64,000 nucleotides of DNA from Clitopilus passeckerianus (lineage: Eukaryota > Basidiomycota > Agaricomycetes > Agaricales > Entolomataceae): contig CALYLX010000128.1 in NCBI GenBank assembly GCA_944990035.1, positions 558,001 to 622,000 on the forward strand, read 5' to 3'. A model generated the notes under the pieces. That model worked only from the letters and a program-made list of their open reading frames with translations, did not search any database and was not told the DNA's origin. Positions 42,664 to 53,434 of the stretch are shown here, one piece after another. The first letter of the stretch is position 1. Each line of letters begins with the position of its first letter. Made by a program: the position numbers and the translations under genes.

Positions 42664-44816
42664 TTAAGGTGAGGCAGGGAAAGCAGAAACACTTTGAGGA
42701 CGAGAATGACTCTTCAGCCATCCCTTGAAGCCAACGACGGACAATGTCCAGCAAAATGCAAGCAGGTAATTGCAACAGCGACATTGAGGAACATCATGAT
42801 ATCTGTCAGAACAATACGTAAGCAAACTGCGGTATCTGGAAAGATCCTGTACAACTTACCATCCCGTCCTCTCCGCATAGCTGCAATGGTCAGCTCTTCT
42901 GTGGAAAACATGAATGTGAGCCCTCCGCAGGTGAGGAAGAAGCTACCGAGAGCTTCTGTGGGAGGTCGGGAAGGGAGGAGCGAGCGAGGTGGCCCGAGCC
43001 ACAAGAAGAAATACGTGAAGCATCGCAGAACGGCGAAGGCAACGAGGAGATTTCCCCAGAGAGCATGAATCTGGACTTGGAACATGTAGGTCTGCGCATG
43101 AGCGGCCATGGCAGCACCAGTGACACCGATCACGAGTGCAGGGAAAGGGTTAAAGCTTGCGACATAACTGGGTGGCTCGACAATCGGATTTCGTTGGTGA
43201 TGTGAATCGGAGGTAGAGGAGAAAACGGAGGCGGCCAACCATCTGCGGATCTTCCTGGATTCGATACCCATTCCGATGAGGCCGGCGAAGCAGAACATAA
43301 CGGCGATGCTAATATGTTGGATCTGCTTGGTCGTGAATGGATCACCTGGATTGACACCAAATCTCTCCATCCATGTATTCGTTGCGCCATACAGGAAGAT
43401 GACGAAGGATTCAACGAACTCGGCTGATACATGATCCCCAGGGGACTGGTTCCAGGCCCATCCGTATTCAGCAAACGAGCCAAGGAATCGAGCGAAAGTA
43501 AGGAGGCCGTATGACCAGAAAATGCCGCCCTCTGTGGTAAATTAGTCACCAAGATACGGACTGAGATGAGTCATGCACGTACTAATCAAGTGAGCTAAGC
43601 ATCCGTTGTTGTAATTTTCGCGACATCCACCAGTGTAGATGACAATTCCAGTGAGGAGTTGCATCAACCCTGCAACTACGAGGAATCGTTCCAGGACTGC
43701 GAAGGAGATCTTGCCGGCCTGACGCAGATAGGACTTCATAGATCTGGGTTTCACATCGCCAATTTTGTCCACGGAGCGAGCGGGCGAAGAGTGTCCATAG
43801 AGGGTACCCTCCGAAATGGTAGAGTGGGTCCTTTGGTGTCGACGGAATTGATGCCGGTGCACCTCATTTGCCCAATGTGCGGTCTCACCGTGATAGAAGT
43901 CACTTTGAGACTCACGAGAACGGCGATCTGAGGGCATCTGTTCCTTCGATTCTTCAAGATTTTCGGGGTCATCCACGACCAATCCCGCGTACTCCGGCCC
44001 TAAGCTCTGGGACATTGAATCTCGGCCGAGGATAGCACGAGTCCAGAACGTCTTGAAAGTGAATTTCTCATCAATTCGAAGAAACGAAACAATTCTTCGG
44101 ACCAAGGCAATGATTTCGAGGGTTGACAAGGACAGTGCAAGAAGAAGAACCAAGTATCCATGTCGCCCGTGAACAGATCCTGGAAACAACAGAATGCAAT
44201 CAGAGCCCGATCAAGGCGATAACGATTGGCAGGATGGGGATAACTAACCTTCGTACCTGCGGGTCAATAACAATTGAGCGGTCGGCGGTAAAATGACGCA
44301 GTCCGTGGAAGATGACTCACATATTGGGTGTCAGCTTTGTGTAGAGGCCACTGGTCGCACATCCGAGAACTACAAGTCCCCAAAAAACCATAGTCGCCAA
44401 ACCGCGGGCAGCATGCTTCACAGACCGAAGTGCAATCGCTAATGCGAAGAATGAATTGCATCAGTCAACGGTCCCAGGGTATGTAGAAAATCTTTGCATA
44501 CCCATCGGCAGTGCGACAAAGAAGGCAAGACTCATTAAAATCCCGTGCATCACCATGAGGCCTGGATAACGCTTTCCCTCGCCACCAGCACCATCCCAGT
44601 CGATAGTGTAGTAGGACTCGGGAGTAGGAGCATGCCACATAGTCACCTCTGTCTCATTGAGTTCCATGAGAGGTGCACCATGATGGTGGCCATGCCCATC
44701 TCGCTTGAACAGAAAGGGATCATTCTGTACAAGTGCAGCATGCGCACTCGCCGCAAGGAGCGCAAAAGACAGAGCAACAGTGAAGGGTTCAGAGGAGCCC
44801 GAGACGCTGTGCGCAT
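42664..44816 (-). CDS. YTP1: YTP1-type multi-pass membrane protein (two apparent frameshifts)
   Basis: Ytp1 family (DUF2427 plus Ytp1 domain), membrane proteins of unclear function. Exons contain a Ser/Ala-rich leader ALSFALLAASAHAALV, the hydrophilic KRDGHGHHHGAPLMELNETEVTMWHAPTPESYY, VMHGILMSLAFFVALPMGMQRFS, HGRHGYLVLLLALSLSTLEIIALVRR, an Arg/Ser-rich loop, FAVLERFLVVAGLMQLLTGIVIYTGGC, GGIFWSYGLLTFARFLGSFAEYGWAWNQSP and WMERFGVNPGDPFTTKQIQHISIAVMFCFAGLIG. This is the Ytp1 order. The N-terminal ATG (44816, MRTASRAPLNP) is out of frame with VALSFALL unless one base is added at GGG (44785-44787). Near 42757-42761 another one-base loss separates VAVAITCL from FCWTLSVVGFKGWLKS; with it corrected the gene ends at 42664 rather than 42714. 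Both look like homopolymer-type errors. Confidence 0.8.
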
Positions 44817-45386
44817 ATTGAAAGCCTTGCGAACTGGGAACGGAAATGCGCAAGATTACGAGTTCTTGGATTATATAGAGCAAGGTTTAGACCCTGATCA
44901 ATAACGTACCAGCCCTTGACAAAGCCAAAATACCAAACGGAAATCGCTCGGCGCACCTCGGCGAGTCAGAGTACATTCGTCAGACGAGAGACTCGGAGTA
45001 TCGGATTGAATCTAGGTCCTGACATATCTACTGATGGAGAAGGGGGGGCACTAAACGTGTTTGGGAACCGGCGCGGCTAAAGGCCTGCGAGCTTGGCGCC
45101 TCACATTCTGCATTCCGTCCTTTACCTTCAATTGTGGAGGCTTTCGTGGCATTTAAACAACCCGAATCTGGTTGGCTCAAAGCAACCAAACATGGAAATC
45201 TAGCCGATCTTGTCTTAGTAAATATTTGGTTCCGTCGATGTTGCATAATAACGCTCTGGTAATCCATCGGCACCCGGACCCGTTTGCGTCGTAACTCTCA
45301 CGCGATCCACTGGATTGCACAAGAATTCGTTCGTTCTTTCGCAGAGAACATCAAACTCTGGCTCAATTCCATTCCGTCTGGTCCAA
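44817..45386. other. divergent upstream region of YTP1 and the second MFS gene
   Basis: 570 bp between two divergent genes. Besides the minus-strand TATATAA at 44871-44877 I see no motif of note and no coding signal. Confidence 0.45.
44871..44877 (-). promoter_or_regulatory. TATA box for YTP1
   Basis: TATATAA on the minus strand lies 55 bp upstream of the proposed ATG (44816). This placement supports the 44816 start rather than any start inside the open frame that continues to 44883. Confidence 0.5.
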
Positions 45387-47722
45387 ATGAGGTTCTGGGT
45401 ACAGATCCAGCGCCTTCTGGGCATTGCTGGACATAGCAAGGAAGAACGGAAGTTGCTTCTCAAGATTGACTGGTTCATTCTGTCATATTGTTGCCTCATG
45501 GTATGTCATGAGTTCAGGGGAGGAAATCAGTGGTCTCACGACTGCTTTCTAATGAACAGTATTTCACCAATTGTGAGCAAGTGGCCGTCAGATGATTAAT
45601 ACATCTCAAATGGTAGCTCAACAGATCTGGATCGCTCAAACGTTAACAATGCATACGTTTCCGGTATGAAAGAGGAGCTGAACATGACCGGGACCGCTTT
45701 CAACGTTCGGGCGCCTTTACTACCCTGCGTCATGAATAGCTGACTCGAAGTTCCCAGAAAATCAACACAATTTTCACCTGTGGATATATCGTCGGAATGA
45801 TACCCAGTAATGTGTTTATGAATTAACAGGAGAATATCAATTGATCCCGGGTTTGGTTTCCAGATAACTTGATGTTACAAGTCGTGTCTCCGAGAATCTG
45901 GTTTCCAAGCATGCAGATCCTCTGGGGAGTTTTGACGTTCTGGTACGGTTGTGAAGTACAAGCTGATATAGCATCGGATTTGACGCAACTTCCTGAATAG
46001 CACCAGTGCGGTCCACAACGTACAGCAGGTAACGCCCGCATTACGGTCCCTCAGTAGCCTCCGTTCTTATGATGCGTAGATATACGCCATCCGATTCTTT
46101 CAAGGAATTGCAGAGTCATCGACATTCGTTGGCGTCCACTACGTTCTTGGCTCGTAGGTTGCTTTGTCTATCGGACATTTGACCGTTCTCCTGACATCGG
46201 AAAATTTAAAGATGGTATAAGCCAGAAGAGCTTGGGAAACGATCCGGAATTTTCACAAGTTCTGGCCTGGTAGGAACTCTGTAGGATGTTCTATTTTCCC
46301 CCGGCCGACCGAAGGCTTACCTGGTCAAAGCTTTTCCGGGGTACTGCAGGCGGCAGTTTATAAGTGAGTCAAACGCTTGAGTAGTTCTAGCGGCAATGGT
46401 CTGATTCAGACATCACAGACACCTGAACGGTCATGCCGGCAGAAGCGGCTGGCGTTGGCTGTAGGTAATTTCATTCGCCTGGTCCGGCCAAGGATAACGA
46501 TATACCTACAGATTTATTATTGATGGTGTGATCACAATGCCGATCGCGTTGTATGGTTTTCTCATTTTCCCGGACTTACCGGCCACTACGAGCGCATTCT
46601 ACTTAACGGAACGGGTGCGTCTTTTGTCGATCATTCTGTAATCCGTGACGGTATGGCAGTTGCGGCTATGGACGCCGGCTATCTGAACATCTTCTCATAA
46701 TGCTTGAACATGCTTTCAGGAACGCGAACTTGCCTTTGAGAGGCTTGACAGCATATCGGCAATGGAAACCCCTCAGAGCTCCCGGCGCAAACTGAATTGG
46801 AGTCTCCCAAAAGGATACTCTCGATGGCGGTGGTATGGCTGCAGCCTACTGGTAAGTCACTCCTCCATGACTCTAGCTTAAGACTAAGCAGGGGGAAAGT
46901 TCGCTATATCAGGAGAGACTGAAAGCTTGGGTTCCAACAACATCATGGGCCAGTGGATGAAGTCCGTTGGCGGTTACACGGTTGAGCAAATCGGTAGTTC
47001 ATGGGTGTCCCATCCTGGAGTGCTTGCCCTCATATCATTCATAGACTATTATCCCTCTGGAGCGACTGCGGTAGCTATTGCATCTACGCTGCTTTGTGCT
47101 ACCTGGACGGATCGGTCGCAGGCACGATGGCCTGTCTTGATCTACATGTCGATTTCATGCATCATTGCAGGAATAATCCTGCTTGTATGGAATGTCCCTA
47201 CTGGTTCCAAGTTTTTCGCATTTTGTAAGTGTGCAACCCCTTTCAAATTTGACATCGTTTTTCATGTTACAAAGATATTGCCGGGGCTTCGTATGCTGGA
47301 CAGGCCACCACGTTTGCGTAGGTTATTTGCTCGTTGCCAATCAAAGGTTAACAGCAACTGCAGATGGGCGAACCAGATATGCGCCGACGACGAGCAAGAA
47401 CGAGGGATCGTTCTTGCGTCCATGAAGTATGTTGCTATCTCTTGTGTTTTCCTCCTCCGGCTGACATGGTCAAAGTATGTGGAACAACGTTGTGAATGCT
47501 TGGTGGTCGATAGTATTCTATCCGGCCACCGACGCCCCCAAATTTCAGAAAGGAATGATTGCACTCATCTGCGCTTCTGTCGCCACGCTAGTCATTACCT
47601 GGGGTGTCTGGTACATGGAGCGGAGAGAGAAGAGGCAGCAATCTTTCCAGATACCTGATTCAGCTGAACGAGAACGAGAACTTCAAAGTAGATCTCCAGA
47701 AGTAGACAGAAAGTCGACTTAG
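45387..47722 (+). CDS. second MFS transporter, Dal5/pantothenate type
   Basis: Another permease of the Dal5/ACS group, about 20 kb from the first and clearly different in sequence. From 45387: MRFWVQIQRLLGIAGHSKEERKLLLKIDWFILSYCCLM, YFTNYLDRSNVNNAYVSGMKEELNM (the family's helix-1 motif), INTIFTCGYIVGMIPNNLMLQVVSPRIWFPS, AIRFFQGIAESSTFVGVHYVLGSWYKPEELGKRSGIF, then GLVGTLFSGVLQAAVYKHLNG and [26 protein letters not shown]. The C-terminal half has YPSGATAVAIASTLLCATWTDRS and WARTICADDEQERGIVLASMNMWNNVVNAWWSIVFYPATDAPKF-like motifs. Over ten short exons. Splice sites YFTNY/LDRSN and GTL/FSG are non-obvious but fully in phase. No frameshift. The YPSGATAV pattern recalls pantothenate/vitamin carriers, but the substrate is unknown. 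Confidence 0.88.
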
Positions 47723-48023
47723 GACAACCTTCGGACGGATGTCACATGGATGGATAATAGATATCCATAAGGCAATGAATACACGAGCTTGGATGACTTC
47801 ATCTTGGTAAGGTACTAAGGATACAATCACCAACAAACGGATTATATTTTAAAGTCGTTCAGCGCTCAAATGTTTCCGGACTGCTGCACAGCAGACGTTG
47901 TCGGTGTGTTAAAATAAAGGGTATCTTGGACATTTATCCTGGAGTAATAAATGGATATCCAGCAGGTGAGGGCCTGAAAGCAAGAAATAGCGGCCCACAA
48001 AGCGTGTATCGTAGGCCAAACAA
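47723..48023. other. convergent 3' interval
   Basis: 301 bp between the ends of two convergent genes. No coding signal or repeat was seen; AT-rich sequence near 47840-47920 would fit 3' ends. Confidence 0.4.
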
Positions 48024-49038
48024 CTACCGGGTCGAAGAAGAGGCCATGCCTGTGTTCCAGCCTTGCCCAGGTTGGGTTTCCCTGAAAAGCTCGGTGCTAT
48101 ACAACGCTGGCGGAAGTTGAATTGGACTCTCTGTGCGGAAGCGCGAATGGTTGGCAGCGCCGAAGTCGTATCCCGGGCGTTGGAATGCAACGTTGGTTTG
48201 CTGGTAGTATCCCCGATCGTCACTAGTCCTCGGGCTCGGTGTAAGGCGTCGCTCTTTCTCGTGATCGTAGGTATCCAATGCATCAGGATGAATCGTAGGT
48301 TCAAAGGACACGGCCTCTTGATGAAGCTTGGACTTGCGCTTGGCACGAATGGAAATTGTGATGAGCGCCAGGATGAGGATAAGGCCGATGAGGCCGACAA
48401 GGGCAAAGACGATTCCCGAAGCGACTTTGTTATGCAGAAAACCGGTTGTACCACCACCTGGGGCTATAGTGCTCGGAGTTTGGGTCGAAGAGGCCGTTTC
48501 AGAAGCAGGGACTACGATGGTAGTTGTGCTTCCATTGGGGGCGGTCTGCTCGATGGTGGTAGAAGTCGGAGGTGGGGTACTACTGGGCGTCTCGGAAGAT
48601 GTCGAAGAGGCTGTGGAAGAGGTTGAAGATGTCGATGAGGTCGAAGAGGCGGAAGAGGATTCGGTGCTACTAGTAGCATCAGAAGAAGTAGAAGATCTGG
48701 TCAGTCATTATCATATGTCATGTTTCCAAGACGAGGATACATACGACTGGGATTCAGATGACGACGACCTGTGTTGTCGTTAGCACGTTGATTCAGTGGA
48801 TTATGAATCGAACATACTCAGTAGGCTTGGGGATGATAGGGGGAAAGGATAGTGTTGGCAGAGTATCACCCCCACTGGACCTAGGATTAGCTCGATTTCA
48901 TTTGAGGCGTGTTGCACATACAAAATATCTGAAATAACTAGGTCAAACGTTAATTCTTCGCCCACCAAGGACTCTGAATTGTGAAAACGTACTGCCGCGA
49001 TTGTGAACCCGGTTCATGCGATGCCGTCTAGCGTGCAT
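48024..49038 (-). CDS. Ser/Thr-rich single-pass membrane protein (Mid2/Wsc-like layout)
   Basis: From ATG 49038 (MHARRHRMNRVHNRG) an outer Ser/Thr-rich stretch runs through SSGGDTLPTLSFPPIIPKPTE, dozens of Ser/Thr and GGGTTGFLHNK, followed by one membrane helix VASGIVFALVGLIGLILILALITISI and the cytosolic part RAKRKSKLHQEAVSFEPTIHPDALDTYDHEKER to TGMASSSTR. This layout is shared with fungal cell-wall sensors such as Mid2, but no domain identifies it. No signal peptide is visible at the N-terminus. The reading requires a 7 nt exon (ATATTTT on the coding strand, 48922-48928) between a GTACGT and a GTATGT intron; skipping it breaks the frame. Other introns are about 50 nt. Confidence 0.7.
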
Positions 49039-49791
49039 CTTTGAAAAAGGAGGGACGAAAGGAGCGTAGGGAGCGTCAGATGGCACCGGAATTCAAGAGA
49101 TCTCAAACGAAAGAAGTAAAAGACAGGAGGAGCAAACGCAGCAAGAACCCTGTATATAGCCTGATATCCAGTGAGGATGTTGGCCCGGTTATTGTTCTCA
49201 CTCCACAAGAAAAGTGTGAACCATGGGATGGAGCATCAGTTGCTACCGAATTTTCATTGCTTATTCGCCTAAAGGGGCCATCGAACAGCCTGACGCCCAT
49301 GCTCAAAACTCTCAGAGTGCCAGTACAGTATGAATCCCCGGAGCATCCAGGCATAAACAAAGGGCGTTCATTCTTCATTGTCCATTTCAAAGAACGTGTA
49401 TTGTTGTGCAAAGAAATAATGCCCATTGAAAGTCAGGAAGCAATTGAGAGGTGAGATGGAGGTTCAAACTCGGAGTTGCGGATTGTCGGACACACTTTCC
49501 GCCATCACGATGGCGACCAGTTGTCACTGCACTCGCCTCGTGATATTGCGTTGGAGAGATCTCAAGTCGTCAATGTAAATATTTATTCAAGGATTGCGAG
49601 ATATTCCAAGAGATATTTGATACATTTATACTACACTTAAGATACTTGATAACCTGTCTACACGGAGAACAACAGCAGGTATATAAACAAACAGCAGAAA
49701 AGAGGAAGCACAAGATGAGAATTTAAATCCCAAACACAGCAATATTGAACCCTGAGCTCCCCAGAGATACCAATGTGGAGGAGCATCGCTT
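49039..49791. other. intergenic region, upstream of the membrane protein
   Basis: 753 bp between the 3' end of PKA-R and the membrane protein start. It contains a 137-codon open frame (49041-49454, +) with no recognisable domain, start context or neighbour. I do not call it a gene. A second possibility is a leader or signal-peptide exon for the membrane protein on the minus strand. Confidence 0.4.
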
Positions 49792-51305
49792 CTAATACCG
49801 CCCTGCCCTGCGCTCCATGATTTCTCGTAGTGGCCCCAACAAACGCGTGAACGCGGGGGCGTCAAGAGCAGCAACTTTCAACTTCGGCTGGGAGGCGTTC
49901 TCCCTCATAACCGCACTGACAGTAGCGGCCCTAGGCGCTCGGCGGAGGAGTGAGAGTTCTGAACATGTGGATATCAGTTTTGGAGTCGGGAAAAATAGCT
50001 CGTCTCAGAAACGTACCACCAAAGTAATCGCCCTTTTTTAAGTCGGCCGACGGTAATTTCTTGAACATTACCTCCTTCCGTTTGGTGAATTTTCGTGACG
50101 ACAGCTTCACCTTCTTCAACAAAGAAGAATGTATCTCCCATCTCTCCCTGCTTAACCACCGCCTCACCGTCATGATAAACGCTGCTCTGTAGAGCGTCGG
50201 CGATCTTACTCTTCTCAGGAGGAGCCAAAGACGAAAGAAGGGTGACGGTGGACAGGAATTTCTCGTACAACGTCCTTCGTCGGTGAGCCGCCTTCAGAAT
50301 GATGGTTCTGAAGGTAATGCGATCCAGAGACCACAGAACAGAGGGCTCGACAGATAGGACTGTGGCAGCACGAGGGTGTCCATACATCAAGGCCAATTCG
50401 CCAAATGAAGCACCAGGCTTGCATTCTGCAACCTGTTTGCCGAACTCTGGGTGGAAACCGGGATGGATGAACATGTCCTCAGTTTTGAGGTTTGAGGAGG
50501 AAGGTGGCTCAGTAAGCCATGTTGGAGGAAGAGGTTCGGGTCGGATGTAGCACTGGAGAAGGCCAGACTCGACGACATAGAAGTATTCGCCGACATCTCC
50601 TTGACGAATAACAACTTCGTTCCTGCCTACTTGGAGTTCCTGCATAGCGTTGAGTACGCCAGTCTCCTGCTCTTCATCAAGGTCCCTGAAAATGAAGTTG
50701 CTTGCGATAGATGCCTTGATACGGCGAATTTGCTCAGGCGATTTTTGGTAGACTGGGAGGGGTTCGTCAGTGTTGCTATCCACAGCTATCGTCTCTGCAG
50801 AAACGGACGTCCTGCGAGCGAAGATGGCAGCAGTAGGTGGGTGAAGGTAGTCTCCAGCACTATGGTTTGTTGGAGTGTGTGGCTCGAAGCTGTTGAAAGG
50901 ATTGGCCGTGGAGAGTGGGGAAGTGGGCGGAAGTTCAGTACGGTCGAAGTTGAAAGGAGGTTTTTCCTCTTCCTCCTGCAGCAATGCATTGCCGGGGACA
51001 TTCAACATCCCAAATGGACTGGGCGCAATACTCGCTCTCAAGGATGGCCGCTGGCTTGTCGGCGTGAGATGGCGGGGAGATGGAGGTGCTTCCGAGGCAT
51101 TTAACGGAGTATCCATGTAGAGGCTCGTCGCCAGATCGCCTCCTGCAAAGGAGCGTCGCTGTGTCGCTAAAGAATCGCGTATCCTTGCTCTCTGTTCCTC
51201 TAAACGAGATTGGAACCAGCTTGCGCAAAATTGAAGCGCATCTTTTGGTTGGACGCGTTGAACGTCTCTCGTGAGATCCCTGATGAGAGTATCATACGTC
51301 GACAT
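49792..51305 (-). CDS. cAMP-dependent protein kinase regulatory subunit (apparent frameshift)
   Basis: The PKA regulatory subunit holds the catalytic subunit inactive until cAMP binds. Start 51305: MSTYDTLIRDLTRDVQRVQPKDALQFCASWFQSRLEEQR is the dimerisation/docking region. A Ser/Pro-rich linker leads to the inhibitor site FARRTSVSAE, a phosphorylatable RRxS type. cAMP domain A contains EVVIRQGDVGEYFYVVESG and FGELALMYGHPRAATV; domain B contains DGEAVVKQGEMGDTFFFVEEGEAVV and VGRLKKG. Both have the FGEL/RAA-like phosphate-binding cassette. At AAAAAA on the coding strand (T6 at 50034-50039) the frame goes wrong; five As would continue as DYFGELSLLRRAPRAATVSAVM in the final exon, reaching the stop at 49792. 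Without that the second cAMP site would be lost, so an error is more likely. Confidence 0.88.
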
Positions 51306-51564
51306 CGCAACGAGCTGAAAATGTGAGGGTAAGGGTTAAAAGGAAAGGTCACGGCTGCTAGGCTCGTTCAAGCACACAGCTACCATTTATGGCTGAAGGT
51401 CGATCCCAAACCACGTGGACTGTGGACATAACCATTGTCCTTCGATTCCAGCTCAAACTCAAAGGCTCTTGTTCTAAACAATCATTTCATTGTTCTTGCT
51501 AGTGCTAGAGCCAAAGATCCTTTATAATACAACGCCGGAACGTGAACGATAGGAATGTAGATAA

Positions 51565-53351
51565 TCAGTCCGAGTCATCCACCCATTCAGCTGCAACAAC
51601 TCTCTCAATGTAATCCCGTACCCACCGGGGCCGACGTGTATGCTGGGCCAGTAATTCTGTCCGGATGTGTTGCCTGCCCTCCGATGCCTCATCATTCTCA
51701 TTGGGCAAGGTATTCCGCAAATTTGCTTCCGTCCGTATTCTGCCTTCCCTTGGCCGAAGTACAGCTCGGCGTCTATTCCAGATGGCTGGATTTGCCGTGG
51801 TCACCATGAGTGAGAGGAGAGTTGTAGCCTTGTGCAAGAAACCAGGTTCTTCGGTGACAGGGCCGTCGATTGCATTCAACACCGCTTCTTCATAGGCGAT
51901 GTTTTGATTAGCCGTATTATTGAGAAGATGTTCTTCGAAATTAAACGGCAAGCCCGCGACATCGGGATTCTGCGGTGCTCGTGGTAGTCGAGGCTGCTCA
52001 TTTGCAGCGGGTTCCCCTGCTACGTTATTCGCAGGTTGAGGGGCTACAACATTTTCCTGAGGACGGTGATCGCCGGCTGCGCGATGAATGCGCAATAGGG
52101 CATTCTGAATGGGGCGCCAAATTTCATAGAGCGTCCAGGTGAGAAGAAGTATAGCAAAAGAAGGATTCCTCGATAGAGGGACAAAGTAGAGGAGTAGGGT
52201 TGTTCGGAGGACCAGAAACATCAGAGGAGCGACCAAAGGTCGCAGTGCGATCTCCCTTACTGGAGGCAGCGCTGGGGCCGGGTTGGGTCGATGATGGACC
52301 TGTTGCACCTCGACCGGAAGTGCATCGGCTCCGGCAACGTCGAGGTGTCCAAGGCCGAGTTGTTGCAAGAGTTCGTTGACATGAAGCGGGACAGACACTC
52401 CTTGAAGAGTGTTGACTGATGGGGTTGGGGTAGAATCAGGATCTTGAATGAGTGACAAAAGACTGAATGTGTAAGTAAGGACTTTGAGCGCGTGGCGCTG
52501 CGCCTGTGTAGGTGTGCCCGGTGGCTGGCGAAGGGAGAGATACTCTTGTCCACTGTAAGGATATGTTAGATTTGAATTGAATAAATGCTGTCGTATAACT
52601 CACTCAAACGTTTTCTTGTCGTAGATCAGCCCGCCTGGAGTCTGGGGTGGGAAGTTCTCGTCAAGAATGGCCGGCCAGATGTAACCGTGCTTTTCGACGG
52701 TCGCAACGGACATTTGCCTTAGCCCCCAATTACGAGAGGCAGGAGCATTCGTTATAGGGAATCCCCGAAGAGTCTCAAGGGCCTGACTGTGCTTCACCAT
52801 GACATACTGCAACGGATGAGGTCCACCTCGGGCAAGCGAGATGGATGAAGGAACCGTAGAGTTTGAGGGGGCGGTGGCGGCGGCTGACTGATGTACAGTA
52901 GCCCTTCTTGAAATGCTGTAAATTGGAGGAGAGGGGATGGTAGGTGTTGGCCTAGGCTGGGTCGCTTGAGGCGCTTGTACCGAAGGGGCACCTTTGGACC
53001 AAGCTAGAGGGTGAACGGCGAGATGGAGAACTCGAGGTTCGTTCGGAGACTGCAAAACCTTTAGCACACGAGTCTAGTAGGATGTGGTAACGAAATATTC
53101 ACCTTCCAGATATCCTCGACCCGCTCATCATCCTTTAGATACCGGCCTCTCCATATCAATCTCTGACCGTCGACTTTGGGGCCACCAGTACAGGCTCTAT
53201 AGATCTCCTGTTTGACATCGAGTATCGTGGCGCTTGTTGAGACTTCTATGGTAAACGAATGCGCATAGGAAGGCAGTTCAACGCGCAGCTCGACAACAGA
53301 CATTGGGCGGAGGAGGATGAGGACGCTGTTTCCTGCGGTGACGGCCTCCAC
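51565..53351 (-). CDS. Usa1/Herp-like ubiquitin-like ERAD membrane protein
   Basis: Usa1/Herp bridges the Hrd1 ubiquitin ligase and Der1 in ER-associated degradation. From 53351 a ubiquitin-like domain appears: ELRVELPSYAHSFTIEVSTSATILDVKQEIYRAC, VDGQRLIWRGRYLKDDERVEDIWK (the LIWRGRYLKD turn is ubiquitin-like). A Pro-rich linker follows, then GGLIYDKKTFESGQEYLSLRQPPGTP and a helical region. Two membrane segments, PLMFLVLRTTLLLYFVPL and SFAILLLTWTLYEIW, lie before an acidic tail ending RVVAAEWVDDSD. The UBL-linker-TM pair order is that of Usa1 and Herp. Only two or three introns, in frame. The call is architecture-based, so the exact role is tentative. Confidence 0.75.
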
Positions 53352-53434
53352 GTTGAAGGTGAGCTAATAGATCCCACGTGATCGGAACTCCATATATTCA
53401 AGAGATAACACTGCCACGGTTTAGCCGAGATTTA

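Noticed and set aside
45580..45650. A frameshift in the second MFS transporter near STDLDRSN
   Set aside because: The AG at CAACAG gives Y-LDRSNVNNAY in phase.
46240..46370. Frame loss between SSGLVGT and FSGVLQ in the second MFS gene
   Set aside because: The later GTAGGA donor restores GLVGTLFSGVLQAAVYK exactly.
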